A stretch of DNA of 64,000 nucleotides. Origin: Enoplosus armatus (Eukaryota > Chordata > Actinopteri > Centrarchiformes > Enoplosidae). Positions 12,054 to 25,047 of this stretch are shown piece after piece. The stretch's first letter is position 1. The number at the start of each line of letters is the position of its first letter. The notes beneath the pieces are model-generated. The model was not told where the DNA came from and ran no database searches. It was given only the letters and a program-made list of their open reading frames with translations. The translations under genes and the position numbers were made by a program. The stretch lies in assembly GCF_043641665.1 (NCBI RefSeq), contig NC_092183.1:22168501-22232500 (forward strand). Direction: 5' to 3'.

Positions 12054-12588
12054 ACCTTCTAGTCAACACCAGCATATGTTCTCCCTGGAGCATACACCGA
12101 CACACACAAGCTCTGTTCCAACACACACGTGCCTCGGTTGCCCTCCCCTCAACAGACACACACTTATATTGACGTATGACACACAAACACGCGTGCAGAC
12201 AAAAGGTGAATGTCTGTGAGCAACCCCCCCCCCCCCAACCACCACGGTGATACTAAAACTCTGACATACTGTATATCACAGCTTTTACGTGAGATTTACA
12301 CACAAAAAACAATCAATTTAGGAATAACTTCTTCCATTTTCTTTCACAGCAACACTGATGTAGAGGCAAAAAAAATGAAGTTAATTAGTCATTTCGACTA
12401 ACTAACAATTATATATTTGTATGCATTCAGCCACTGTACTATTTCACGGCTACAGTATATTTGCCAACTGTCAAATTAGAAGACCATGCCATTGTAAGAT
12501 GTGTTTAAACCCATTTACTTTAAATTACTTTAAATTACTCAGCATGGTGCAGTAGTTTTTTGGGTTTTAAAAAAAAAAAAAAAAAAAA

Positions 12589-13219
12589 CAGTTCACCTAA
12601 ATGAAAAAGAAAACATACTTACTCACTCACCACGAGTCATATACAGCCATACAGGTACGTTTGGCTTTTATTTGATCATGCTGTGAGCCATCAGTCTCGT
12701 GAGGTTTCTGCTTCTACCCAACAATGGAGGTGAATGGAATTTCATTTGCGTTGCTCACAGCAATTACCAAGACTAAGGGTCTATGGCAACACTAGCTGCT
12801 CTGTGAGACTGTGCGTGTGCGCTAACAGTAACATGGCCAGCATTCCCACATGCTCCCAGTGACGATGCTAACATGCTGATGTTTAGCAAGGTATAATATA
12901 GAATTTTACAGATATCACTGTGAATCAATTTCGCCGCAAAAGAATAGTTCCAATGATAACCGTTGACAGCGTGTTCTGTGGATTATCCGCAGTACCTGGG
13001 ACAGTGTTTCTGAAAGGAGACATTGCTGTTGAATTGTATTACTTTTCAACGCCGTGAGCACCACAAACAAAATCCCATTCACCTCCGCTGTATCTGGGGG
13101 GAGCCAGGAATCTCAGACGGATACCTCAAAAACTGGGCAAATCGAACCAAAAACGTGGCTAGATACCACTGCAGGCGAGTGAGAACATTTTATCTTTATT
13201 TTATTTTAGTGAACTGACG
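12589..13219. mobile_element. Non-autonomous DNA transposon (MITE) with long degenerate terminal inverted repeats
   Basis: The left end starts CAGTTCACCTAAATGAAAA. The right end, read on the other strand, starts CAGTTCACTAAAATAAAAT. Pairing continues inward for roughly 150 bases: CTCACTC blocks, then a CCATACAGGTACGTTTGG-like block against TATCTAGCCACGTTTTTGG, and finally GGAGGTGAATGGAATTT against GGAGGTGAATGGGATTT. It has no coding capacity. The centre (about 12,745-12,905) carries a different repeat, so the element looks nested. The superfamily is not assigned because no clear target-site duplication was identified. Confidence 0.75.
12745..12905 (+). mobile_element. Second repeat nested inside the 12.6-kb MITE
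   Basis: The segment from CTCACAGCAATTACCAAGAC through TCTGTGAGACTGTG to CTAACATGCTGATGTTTAGC resembles a common fish interspersed repeat rich in 'GCTAACATGCTAAC' units (recognised from memory). It sits between the two inverted-repeat arms of the surrounding MITE, which implies a later insertion. Confidence 0.55.
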
Positions 13220-14064
13220 CTTCTCCTTTCGCCACCAGTTTCCATTTATTTCCATACATGAAAACAGTTTTGAAGTTTTTAAGAGTTAAAACCTGCTCGA
13301 CCGCGTTGCGTGGTAATGCATTCAGTCCTCCCACACATCATTTTCCAATTTTCTCTCTGCTACTTTCTGGTCAGCTCTTAATAGTGGCATTTCGGATGGG
13401 GATCAGGATTAAGCCTCGTTTCAGTCCATACTCCAAGGCTGCAGTGTTCACTGATAATGGACCATCAGTGGAGAAGAATGGGGCTCTCCAGTGTGTGGTC
13501 TCTGTTGCTAATCCTCATGACAGTTTATTGACCATTATAGCCAGAGGCCGGGAAGGCTTCCAGCAGCAGCCAATGCAGCCGGAGCCTGCTCCGCTGAGGC
13601 CCATTGTGTGTTGACAAAGGAAGGCTGCATCTTTAACCTTTCACCTCCAAAACCTCCGCAACCTCCGGCCCAATCAGCTCCCCATCAAAATAACATACCA
13701 CCTCTTGTCTCTTCTGTATTCCTCCTTGTGGATGGAGACATGCTATTGCATGCTCAATATGGCATTTACCACAAGTGGCTCAGCAGTGCGCCAGCCCTTC
13801 ATCACAGGTGATGAGCTCAGGCAGATTGAAGGTGCAATTTTCAAGTGTGAGCAAGTGAATGCAGACATCTATTTACTCCACGTGATGACCGATTCAAGCA
13901 TGTTCTGAGCGGTTGATGCTAATTCTGAAGCATTTACTGAACGAGTCCGGCTCACCTGGCCAGAGACTCACTGCCTGTGGAACCAAGCAGCAGCCGCCAC
14001 GGCTCCACATATCATATGCTGCAGTTCCTCGCATGGCTGCTGCCTGCAGCACTGTCTCACTCTC

Positions 14065-14303
14065 TGGTTCCAGCTTCTTAAATGTGAGGATTCAATGCTT
14101 TTCTGTGTCATATATGATAGTAAACTGAATATCTTTGAGTTTTAGAAAGAAACAAGTGTTGGAAAGAACAAGCAATTTGAATAACTTTCCTTGGACCCTG
14201 TTAGATTGTGACGAGCATTTCCCACCATTTTCTGCCATTTGATGAAATGATTGATTGAGAAAATAATCTGCAGATGAATAAGATAATTGTTAGTTGCAGC
14301 CCT
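14065..14303 (-). mobile_element. 'CTGCAACTAACGATTA' family repeat, copy 1
   Basis: Ends with AATTGTTAGTTGCAGCCC, the inverse of the family start. Inside are TTGATGAAATGATTGATTGAGAAAATAA and a TATGATAGTAAACTGAATATC-type block shared with the copy at 39.6 kb. This is one of the most abundant teleost repeats (recognised from memory). Confidence 0.8.
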
Positions 14304-15424
14304 ATTTGGGTCATGTTTGCTTATTGAACGGTTTCCCAGGCTGTCCAACTTCACCCAGCTCGACTTTGTGAACCTTTCTCTAACTACAGAGCAATTGCTT
14401 TTGAATTTTTAATTTAAGACTATTAAAAAAAAAAAAAAAACTGAGCTGCAATTTAAAAGTCATTCTGATTCAAGAAACTGACCCACCACAGCAGGTTTGA
14501 TCTGTAATCAAGAAACACACAACGTTACACCCTTTCTTGCCTAGAAGCCCAGTAGCCTGGTGCTCATATTTCATCATTTGTTCTTTACTGATATGAACAC
14601 CAAAGAAAATGTCTCTAAAATCCAAGGGACAGGAAAGACCTCCAAAGTCTCTTACAATACATAACCATAATAATCAATCAATAATAGTTCCAGTGGTGGT
14701 TTAAGTCTTTACACACTGTGGTCAAAGTAGACACTGTAATGTATATTACAATACAGCAGAAGTGCCATATGGCTGGACTTGTTGGTGCCACAATGTAGAG
14801 GCTTCAACTAGGATTTACATGCAACAGATACTGAATGCACACCAAGTGGCCCACCCTCTGAGGTCCTCAACCTGAAGCAATTAGCCCTGCCCAGGAATCC
14901 CTCCCCAACATTCATGCAGCCCCTATCAGTCCATCACTATCCCCGCTCTTCTGTCCCAGATGGCCGGGGTTCCGCATGGCCAGCGGAGGGCAACGCCAGC
15001 CTGTTATCTGAGTAGGTTGGCCTCTACCTGCCAGCCTGGCTGGCCCTGTCCCCCCCCCCCCCATCTCAGCACTACATGTCACACTGCAGGCCTGGCTCCA
15101 AACACAGGACAGGACAGAAAGGGGGAAATGGTGACGAAGACGTGGAGAGAGGAGTCAGTGAGTCGGTTTCGAGGCCGAATTTAGATGCCAGAGTCCATTG
15201 AAGCCTTAGTGAGGTCAAACTGTTTCTTTGAACCTCCGATACCCCCCACTGAGTCTCTCTGTCACCGTGAATAAACCCATTAATGGGATATTCTGCCCCT
15301 CTTTGACTGAGCAGTAGCTGCTAATAGAGAGACGTGAAATAACTCTTGGCATAACAATCGGTGCATTTTTGTTTTGTTTTTTTACATCAAAACAAGACAA
15401 TTTCCATGTGTAAATAATCATGAA

Positions 15425-15640
15425 TTCACTTGAGTTTGTCCAAAACTTAGTAGCCTGGCTTCCAACTAAAACCAGACTATCTACTCGTATCAATGCTGTT
15501 TTAACCTTCTTTAACACTGGCTACACTGTCTTTACAATTCTTTGAATCACATATAAGACACTGCATGGCAGAGTCCCGGTGTTACTATATTTCACCTTTT
15601 AATTTGGTGTTCAAGAAGATGCATTTATTTGAACGCGTTT
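15425..15640 (+). mobile_element. Possible degenerate LINE reverse-transcriptase tail (L2/CR1-like)
   Basis: One conceptual frame, broken by stops, reads like the C-terminal end of a fish L2/CR1 reverse transcriptase: a 'lots of Thr/Arg...INAVL.F' block, then ITYKTLHGRVPVLLYF, resembling the family's 'KTLHG.AP.YLSDL' block. It is short and damaged, so the assignment is tentative. Confidence 0.4.
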
Positions 15641-15654
15641 GTTTTTGTTAAATA

Positions 15655-15730
15655 AGGGTCACTATCTAGCCATGCAGATAGTTTTGGTGTTATCTGGCCA
15701 GGTTTTTGAGATATCCGTCTCTGAGTGAGT
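15655..15730 (+). mobile_element. Fragment of the 'TATCTAGCCA' MITE family
   Basis: ACTATCTAGCCATGCAGATAG and GGTTTTTGAGATATCCGTCT match, in order, the right terminal region of the 12.6-kb MITE read on the other strand (TATCTAGCCACG, GTTTTTGAGGTATCCGTCT). Confidence 0.6.
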
Positions 15731-16877
15731 GTTTGCTGATTCAACCTAAAGCTGGTTCGTGAAAGCTTTGGGAGTCTAGTAGAATTCTCTTGTCGAAACG
15801 TTCTGGGGTAAACAGAGGGCGATGCATTTTGTATTTCTGACTCATGCCAGGGGGGAAAGAATCTGGAATGGATCCGGGTAGCTAGCATGAGCAATGAAAG
15901 CCGCCATGGCCGAGCATACAAAGAGCTCTGCCCACAGAAGCTTTAAACGTCATGGCATGAAAATCCACGGTTTTCCGCGTGTAAGCAGCTAGTTGCCCGA
16001 CTGGTGCAGTGAGGACAGCACAGACGGGGAACGTTTTTGTAAGATTCATCGTGAACAATACAGTTGTGGGTTGTGTGACATCAGCTCCTCACTGACTCAC
16101 TCACTCAATCAATCAACCAATCAATCAATCAATCACCCCTCCCAATTGTAAGATGGATGAGAGGAAGCGGCAGCCACAGATAGATCATTGTTTCCACTCT
16201 GCGGCAGGACAGAATGAATCCCGTGCTTGCTGAGAGGTCAGCGTAAAGAGGGCTGCTTTACCCCTTGGGCTCCAGTTGATCCATGCTCCCCACACCCCTC
16301 CCCTCCAGCGGAGACACCCAACCATGACAGTAAGGAGTTTCAGTTTGCCTCAGACAGCCTTGGAGGAACAGATGGGATTATAACCAAGTGGAGTGGGGAG
16401 ATGTTTGCCACTGTTACGCGACCACCTGGCTTTAGGGGGGACTGCTGCTGCTGGACCACTCTATCTAGCTGGCTGCTATCAAAGCCTTATTGTTCCTTTA
16501 TGGGGCTCGATGTTGCTTCCAAGTGGGTGTGAATGGCCTGCTGAATCCGAGAAGGTTGCTACATTACACCTGGTCCCACAGGTGAAGACCCCCTGTCGAC
16601 GTGGCAAACAGTGTGGGTCCATATTGCATATGACAGATTGTGAAGGAACTCGAGTGTTGGCTTCACGGGCGGCTCCGCAGCCATCCCTTTGACCCCTACA
16701 CCTGACCCCTGACCTCTGTGTGTAACACGGCGCAGCACAATGTCTACTCTGTCCTCCCCGCTGCTTCAGGCCGGCAGAGCGCGCGGCCCTGCGGTGCCGC
16801 CTCGCAGCGCCACTCAAGTTCACGGAACACGCTCACGTTCCTCACATTCTGACTTTACAGCGTCTGATCACCTGGAA

Positions 16878-16891
16878 GGGGGGGGGGGGGG
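16878..16891 (+). repeat. Poly-G tract (14)
   Basis: A run of 14 G within a locally GC-rich segment. Confidence 0.95.
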
Positions 16892-18539
16892 TTCATCGCC
16901 TGAACCAGAAACCCAAGAGACACATCATTTTAAGACTTCTAAAACTGAACTGGAGGCAAAAAGCCCTACATTAACTATATTTTCTCTATTTCTAAATTTT
17001 ATAATAAAATTTCAGATATATCTAAGTTTTTCCAGCACTCGTAGACACTTAAATTTGTTTTTCAGCCTTTTTGGAGGGATATAACAAAAGATAAACCACC
17101 AAACCTTTTGCACAAATCTACATGTGCAGGACAAACGATACCAGCGTTTTAGACCGCATGACATAAGACATATAGTATCAAACATAATCTAAGCTCCTCA
17201 GCTCTTGTTGCCTAATTCTTAAATACACAGAACTTTATTACTAAAAATAAAAGGAATAGTTCAACATTTAAGATACCAAACAGGCCAAACTGTACCCTTG
17301 AAGGTTAAAAAACGGGGAAGAAATCCAAGAGGCAAGTAACTGACACAAAAGGATATTTGAGCATCGCCTGGCAATATACAACTGGCAACAATGACAAACA
17401 AGCCATCATAGGTCAAAATAAAATGATCCCAGGAGAAATATGTATGAAAAAATGCGATTAAGCACTGGATTTTTTGAAACATACATTTCCCTTTTTCAGG
17501 AAAAAAGATCTCCATGTCATTGATGGATATTCAAGTTAAATTGATCACCCACTTAAGGTTATAATATAATCTTTTTATTTAATGCTACAGTGTTGGCCAC
17601 AATGCAGCCTTTAAGACCAAACAATGGGCTAAGGCCACTTTTTATAGCCTCGGAGACTTTCTCATAGTGCAGTCATCAGTGTATGTTATGTTAAACTAAT
17701 GAATGTATGTCTTTATTCTGTGCTAATCCCGGCAGGCGGCCGGGCCGAGGGTCACGCTGTGGTCAGAGGGGCGGGGGCTCCCGTCACCGCCGCATGACAC
17801 GCTCAAAGGAGCAACTTCCCTTTCATCATGCCAGGGGTCAGAGTTTTACTACCTCGCAGAGCCCGCCGAGCGCACTGCACTGTGCAAACTCAGGCCTATG
17901 GCAGCCATCTGATAATAATCATCTTACAAAACCAGCCCAAAAAAAAAAAAAGCTGCATCTCACTTCTTGTTAATCTCAGTTCAGACTGCCAGGGTCCTCT
18001 GATCATACCTGACATGGGCAGCTCAGACTAAAACACTGAAATTGGTGACATTTTTGGTGAAAAATCAAAACTGATCTCCCTTAAAAAATTTGGGTATTTT
18101 TTGTGGTAAAAAGTTATTGATTGTCTTGATTGATTGATTGATTGCAAGAACTAACTCTTGACCTCTTGAACTGCATCCGTAATGTGTCGAGTAACTACAG
18201 GTCATTCTTAGACTGAATTATCAAATGTATATAAATGTATTTGTAACTTTTAACTTTTTTTATTTTTTGACAGCAAACAGAAAGTCTTACTCCCATAATA
18301 AATGCCGTGGTGATGTATATTTTAAATAAATCATTACGATCTCATTTCTTTCTTTTTTTTGTTCCAGTTTTGTGCCAGCAGTTAGGTTACTTGACGTCCT
18401 ATTAAACAAATAAAGGAATAAATAATACTGCACATCATGTGCTGAAATAACACCAAAAATCCACACTGCTTTTTTTATGTTTTTCTTTTATTTTCTGAGC
18501 TGTCACACCCAGGGTTTTTTTGTGTGCGTTTTTTTTCTT

Positions 18540-18725
18540 TACTTTAAGCAATTTGTCAATTATTCAATCAGTCAATTGCCAGAAAACTAACAATCAAAAA
18601 GATTGTCATTTATAAAAAAGGAAGAATGGCTGCTTTACTCTCAACAGTTTTGGACTGTCGGTTGCACAAAACGAGACATCTGAAGACATCACCGTTAAAA
18701 TTTGGTGACTCAATGACAAACTGGA
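18540..18725 (-). mobile_element. 'CTGCAACTAACGATTA' family repeat, copy 2 (internal part)
   Basis: Contains CAATTATTCAATCAGTCAATTG and AGTTTTGGACTGTCGGTTG with CAAAACGAGACATCTGAAGACATC. These are internal blocks of the family, matching the better preserved copy at 39.6-39.9 kb in order and orientation. Confidence 0.65.
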
Positions 18726-20089
18726 AAAACGTCGCCAGATTTAGCGATAAGGAAAAGTATCGTTACATGCCCTCGTGTGCACAGCAGTTAAGAACACAAA
18801 CTGAAGTGGGCAATCGGGGACAGTTTGCTCATAACCGTGTGTGTTTAGGTAATGAGAACAGTCACTGTTTAGCAGATTCCTGTTAAAAAAAAGAGTCAAT
18901 GTGCACAGCTCTGTGTGTCTTTTCTGTTGACTGTGAAATGACTCTGGTGCCTGGTGATGAGCTCGCTCTGTAAATCAGCGAGGAAGATCCCCGGTGTGGG
19001 AGGACCTCTTGAGCCGAACGCACCGGGCACATCACGTGTGACCCGAAGTTTCTCTTTCCGGTTCAAAACAGCCAAATGAGCGGCTGCTTCCTCCTCCGAA
19101 ATGGAAATGGCGGCTTTTAAATTGAAACTCCTCAGCTGCTCTTTTATAACCCTCCGACAACTGCGTCCCCCCAGCACCGTGGCTTTCACAGGAAAGCCAT
19201 CCCTACTCTACATACCAAGTTCAGCCTTTTACAGCTGCCTGTAAACTCATCCTCCACCCAAATTCAAACTCAAATGGAGGACATTTATGGCCTCCGGCTA
19301 TGCTACGTGTTGAATATCACAGAGGCCCGACAAAAGCGTGGCTCACAGATCGCCGGCGTCACTGTACCAATTGTCCCCCATACTTACTGTAATGCATTTC
19401 CCCTTCAAAATATGGTTTATGGCAGCTTCCTCCCCCATCCTGCCCTGCTGCTCGTCGGCAGCTGTTAGAACCTCGGGGTTGCGTCCGGATCGAGCGAGCA
19501 AACATCTCAGAGAGAGAGAGTGACAGAGACAGAGAGAGCTGCAGCCTCACTGCCACCCCAGCCTGTAGCTCATGGATCAAGTGGAGGCTGTAAATACTTT
19601 CCTGGGTTACGCGGAGGTCAGCGGAGAGCGGGCCATTAATGCTTCAAGAGCAACATCCCACTGACCCCTTGTCACCGTTCCCATAGCGCTCGCTGTTGCT
19701 GCTGCCACCCCCCCCCCACCCCACCCCCCACGTGTCCATCACAATCCACACAACAACAAAAACCACAGGAGCAGCCCTTGGGGGAAGAGCTGTGAGCTCA
19801 GCGAGAGGATGGGAGCGGCGCTGGAAGTGTTTTAGGGAGGATGGAAGTTCAGTTCATCAACGTAAATTGGGGGGAAAAAAAATCAACTTAAAGATTTCAA
19901 TCAATCATTAATTGATTTACGTAAGTATCAGAAGTCATGGACATTAAATGACTAATTGCTAACTATTACTATCCATTGCACTCTTTCCGCATCAATCATT
20001 GTTACATTTTAAAATCAGTTCCTGTTCCTCACTCCATCCTTCCCTGAGTGATATGGAAATGGGATTTTATTGAGTTTTCGAACACAGAT

Positions 20090-20325
20090 TGCATGCTGAA
20101 TAAATCAATTAGTCAAATTGACAAGAATTGAATCATTAGAGTCACCTTTCAAGCAAAAACACCAAACACTTTCTTAAACATGAGCATTTTCTGCTTTTCT
20201 CTGTTTTAGAATCGCCATAAAGTAAATATCTTTGGGTGTTTCAGCCCTGTCATGGTTTTTGCACTGTTTTGGGAACATTTTACAGATCACATAACACAAA
20301 TAATTCGTTGCAGCCCCAACGATTA
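20090..20325 (-). mobile_element. 'CTGCAACTAACGATTA' family repeat, copy 3
   Basis: Ends ATAATTCGTTGCAGCCCCAACG, and contains AATAAATCAATTAGTCAAATTG and GTAAATATCTTTGGGTGTTTC, all characteristic blocks of the family. Confidence 0.75.
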
Positions 20326-22669
20326 ATGACAGAATGTGCCGAAGGAACGATGAGAGTGGTTTTGATTGGATCAAATCACGGCACTTTAAATCAAATTGTA
20401 ACTGCGTCTAATCAATCACCCGTGGTGTGGACCTGTATTTGAATTCACGGGAACGTTCGTTTGATCACTTCAGGATTCGAAACACAACAGTCCTTCCTTT
20501 AGATCATGTTTGTAACAGTGGACATCTCAGATTAGACAGGCCAGTGACCATTTACTGACGGCAATAAATGCAGATGCCACCGTGCAGCCACACACTGATC
20601 TGATCTAACGTCAGCGGTTTGTACAGAAAAATAAAACCTTCACCAGAATCCTTGAAAGTCTGCACGGAATTGCGCAAAAAAAAGACAAAGACAATAAAGA
20701 TTTTAGATAAAAGACAGATCTCACAACTAGTGCAAGGTATTAAACCTTGATCAAAAAAATCAGATATCAGATTGAATTTTTGACTTGATTATTATTTTTG
20801 GCAGGTTTCTTGTGCGGCTGTGTTTTAGCACCAGTTTTTATCCACTAAATGAAAAAAAGGGGGGGATTATAAAAAAATACCCATTATTATAATCAAAACA
20901 ATAAAATCCTAATAATAATTCCATTTGTTCCCGAGGCCTCTTTCCCCCGGTGCGGGCCTTTTCAGAGGGTCAGCAAGTTGAAACAAGACAGACTAAAGCA
21001 CGAAAAAATTATTATGAATAATAAAGCAAATGGCCCGTGAAGCAGGTCACATTGTAGAGTGAAATGTTAAATGCAAAGCGCCTGAAGTGTCAGGTTAGAG
21101 GGTGTTTGTGGGATAATGTGGCTGTACTGACACTGCAGCGTCACGTGACTGTTGCATTGCGCGCACGCCTGTGTGTGTGTGTGTGGTTGCTGCCGCCCTC
21201 TTGTCGTTGCTACCGCATCACCATCTGACCCTCTTCATTCTGACCACGCACATGTGTGTTGCCTGGAAACAGCAGCATCGGGATAAAGGACTTTCAGCCT
21301 CTAGGACCTCTGAGGCAGAGAAGGGACCGTCCTCAGCAACACCGGCCTCCTCCCTTGCACTGTTCAACACACGCACACATTTTATTCACGCGTATTTGAG
21401 CTTCATTTGATCCTTTTAGAGATCTACCTCAGTCAATTAGCTCTGCTGTGAAGATGGAGAAAAAGCCTAGCGTTGAAATCGTTTTGTGCTATTTTCTATT
21501 TTTCCCAAACAACCAATAATTCAGAATAATTCTGAACTGGTCATGCTGTAAATAATTAGGACAAACAACTGAGAAAAGAGCGAGCATGAGTAAGGAGTTA
21601 ATGTTATCATTGCATGTATTGTCATGAAGGTCAACGTGGCTTTTTATTATGAAATATGGAATTTCATCATATTGCCCATCCCGATGGCCAGCAGACATTT
21701 TGGAGAATTTTACGTCAATCCTTTTATGAAAAAAGCCTGCAGGTGAATGAAGAGCACATGCGCTTCACAGACGTGACAGTTTTCACATGTGAAAATAAAA
21801 TCAAAGACACAAGGAAACTTCAACCACCTGAAAAGGGGAAAACACCAGAGAGTTTTAGATTTCACATTTTGATTTTGAGAAGGAAACTGAACAAATGGTT
21901 CATTCATCTAAACTGAGGAACGAATTCGCTGCACTAACGCATGCACAGAAATGACACAAAGCCACCACATCTTCCAATGCACTGATGTCTTGAAATGTTT
22001 TGCAAAATGAGCGTTTTCCTGAGCAAATATAGAAAGAACTTAACCAGCTATCCAACAAAAACAGAAACAACGTTCAATCCATCAAGCCAATCCTCTTAAA
22101 AACCAAAAAAAATCCTGTGTGTCATTGTTCTTATTACTCTTATTTGGCCAGTTTTCATTTTTTTTGTTGACAAAATAAGAAAATCCAATATATTTCAGGC
22201 CCAAACAATCTGCCTGAAGCCTTTTCACTTTTCACTGATCTGCCATGTTTACAGCACATACAGGACCTCGCTCCGAACACTTGAAGATGCCTTCATTCAT
22301 CAAACTTGAGCCTTCAAATGGTAAAGCCATCTGCCGCGGAGCGTGCTGCGAGATAAATCGCTTTGTTTGAAATGCTAATCAGCCCCCCCCCAGTGAAGAA
22401 TTTTTCTTGAGTCTGGTGAAATTATCTAGGGACGGGTGGAGAACCTATGCATTTCCACAACTTCCATTCGGTCTGAACAAGGAATCAAAATACTCGATAA
22501 AAATGACTTAAAATACCTGTTCAATTCATTTGCTGAAGAGGGAAACGACAATCAAATCTAAATCCTGAAAATCCAAGACTCTACGAGAAGACTAACCAGC
22601 CCTGCTTGTTTCTGTAACACACCTGTGGTTAAATAAATGTTACCGTATTTTACTGTCAAAAGAGCCAAT

Positions 22670-22696
22670 CCCCCCCCCCCCCCCCCCCCCCCCCCC
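22670..22696 (+). repeat. Poly-C tract (27)
   Basis: Twenty-seven consecutive C. On the complementary strand this is a G-tract able to form a quadruplex or triplex. Confidence 0.95.
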
Positions 22697-23021
22697 GGCC
22701 AGGTCTTTTTTTGACATTTCATAAATGATTCAGAATGATTGTTATGTACCTTAATTTGTTGTGTACGCAACATAGAATGTTATGAGAATATTCTCAGAAA
22801 ATGACACATTTTTCCAACAGAAACATTCAGCGAATGTTTTCCATCTTAACAGCAACAGAAAAGCTGCCCTATGTTGGGTAAAAAGGATTACTTCACTTTA
22901 ACAAAGCAGCCCGATTGAGCCCATGTCAGCCCCCCTTTTTCAGTCCAAGTAAGTACTGTCCGGTTAGAACAGGAGAGTTACATTACAGATTTGTTCCAAC
23001 AATTCAAAATACACTCATTTG

Positions 23022-23078
<57 letters not shown>

Positions 23079-23079
23079 G
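23022..23079 (+). repeat. (TG)n(AG)n compound microsatellite
   Basis: About 20 TG units pass directly into eight AG units. Confidence 0.96.
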
Positions 23080-23844
23080 TGAGGTGCAGCTCTTGTCTCT
23101 GTGCTGCTGTTGACAGAGATCTACTGATAGTGGAGGGAGTCAAATTAAGAAGAAAAAGAAGAAGAAGAAAACACTACATGATGGATCACATCTGCCTGCG
23201 TGGGCCCCCACCCACGACCCCCCTCCCTCCCTCCCACCACTGCCACCAGCAGCAGCCCCTCCTCCTCTACTGTACTCCTCCTGGGTCATTTATTCAAGCG
23301 TCACGGCAGGGGGTTTCGCATCCTGTCCCTGCCCCACCCACTGCACAGCCTCCCCCCCTTCACCCTGCCCCGAGGGGAAAGGACCGACCACCACCACCAC
23401 CCCCACAGCCAGAGCAAGGGCTGACAAAGCACTTTCTTTCAGCCTATCTGCCCCACCGTGCCAGCCTGCAAACCCCCGGGGCCCAAACACAGATCCACAC
23501 AAATACTTAACCCCTCCACCCAACCTGTCCTCCTCCTTCTCACTGCTCCTTCGTCTTCCTCCGAGTTCAATTACATTAAAAGTAGCATACTTCAGTGAGC
23601 GTGTGTGTGTGTGGTGGGGGGGGGGGATTCCTGGTCAATTCAAAGATCAATGGAAATTGAGTTTGTTTTCCAAATGTGGTTATGTGGAAAAGCCCAGAGG
23701 CAGGAGCTGGAAGGAGGGCTCGGCTGCTTTGTTTTCTACGTGACAATGTGAGGTGATAGAAAGGCTTTGTGCACCTCTGACCGGTCTGTGATGGGTTAAC
23801 CAGCTGGACCTTAACATCTGTAACATCTGTCTCTTTCTTCTGCC

Positions 23845-24135
23845 GCTACGGCTAACGATTATTTTCTTTATTAATTCATCGGACGACTGTTTTTATATAT
23901 ATATATATATATATATATGTGGAAAAATCGTCAAATCGTGGTTTGGTCTACAAAATGTCAGGGAAATGGGGGGGCAAAAATGTCCATCTCGGTTTCCCAG
24001 AGCCCATGGTGACGTGTCAAGAAATGGCTTTGACAAAAGTTTGCAGTTTACGGTCACATAAGTCAAAGGCAGCGAAAAGCTGGAACCAGAGAACGTTTGG
24101 CCGTGAAAATGACACAACGGTTTGGATGAGAAGGC
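23845..24135 (+). mobile_element. 'CTGCAACTAACGATTA' family repeat, copy 4, interrupted by a (TA)n tract
   Basis: Begins CTACGGCTAACGATTATTTTC and continues TGGTTTGGTCTACAAAATGTCAG, CAGAGCCCATGGTGACGTG and AGCTGGAACCAGAGAA, the family's blocks in order. A (TA)n tract (23,894-23,918) interrupts it. Confidence 0.85.
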
Positions 24136-24394
24136 CTTCCTCATTTTTTTTATTTTATTTATTGTATTACATGAACTGTATTCAGGACAATGAGTAAATT
24201 TCTTTTTTGAAAAAGGGCTCTTAATTTGGTCTTACTAGAAAATAACATACATGACTGGATTTCAAAACATATTCAGCTCCCTTTGGTTTATTCCGTGAAG
24301 TGTCTGCATTTATTAGTGTACTCGCGTATTTAGTTATCTAAGCGTTTGATTACTTCTAGCTTCTGAAAAAAAAAACGTAGCGCAGGAGACCATC

Positions 24395-24505
24395 AAATCG
24401 TGAAAACTGCTCTAGTATTTTCATTACTGATTAATCTGCAGAGTGCTTCAACTGATCAATGAATTGTTTTGTTTATAAAACGTCAGAATATAGTAAAAAA
24501 AAAAA
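24395..24505 (+). mobile_element. 'CTGCAACTAACGATTA' family repeat, copy 5 (fragment)
   Basis: TATTTTCATTACTGATTAATCTGCAG, TGATCAATGAATTGTTTTGTTTATAAAACGTCAG and a trailing A-run correspond to the first third of the family. The copy is truncated. Confidence 0.7.
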
Positions 24506-24877
24506 AAAAGTAAAAATGGGGTACATTAATGTCTAAAAGATTTTGATGTAGCTGTAATTTTTTTCTTCATTTATTAAAATAAAGGTTTTGAAAATGCCTT
24601 TAGTCTATCTTTTTTTTGGTAATTGTTGTTGGGACATAACAAACCCATCATATGCCCCTGCTGGCCTTTTTCTTCTTCTTCTATCTTCATAATTAGGCCC
24701 ATTAAGTCAACTGTTATTCTCCAATCAAGTGACACACACACACACACACACACCAGTCAGAAAACACAGTCCACGTTAATGCGCCCGCATAAATCACGGC
24801 GAGTGCGCTCAGGTCGGGCAGAGTTTTAAAGGAATTTTAATCTTGGAAATGTCAGTAAATCTTCAGTCACCCCCGCA

Positions 24878-24878
<1 letters not shown>

Positions 24879-24907
<29 letters not shown>
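24879..24907 (+). repeat. Poly-G tract (29)
   Basis: Twenty-nine consecutive G, the longest homopolymer in the window. True length is uncertain because sequencing handles such runs poorly. Confidence 0.9.
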
Positions 24908-24910
<3 letters not shown>

Positions 24911-25047
24911 GATATGAGACTGGCGCCTGGGACAGACGCCGCTGCAAGGTATTGTGGGGTTTAGTTTTGGTGGGGCCTGGAAGTGGTCAATATGGAACAT
25001 CTGAGGAAATAATAAATTTTAAGTGAACTGAATGAGAAGTGAGGTGT

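Larger units (their letters stand above)
4160..12588 (-). other. nr6a1: nr6a1 intron 1 continued: non-coding, repeat-bearing
   Basis: No protein exon was recognised. The stretch contains a fragment of the MITE family that is complete at 12.6 kb, several microsatellites (the longest an 88-base AC tract), poly-G/C tracts at 11,286, 12,039 and 12,224, a near-direct repeat of nuclear-receptor half-sites at 5,904, and two weak CTCF-like motifs close together at 9.54-9.62 kb. The remainder shows nothing I can name. Confidence 0.45.

Noticed and set aside
23019..23510. 163-codon open frame on +
   Set aside because: It begins inside the TG/AG microsatellite and runs through Pro/His-rich simple sequence. 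There is no domain and no splice logic; it is an artefact of low complexity.
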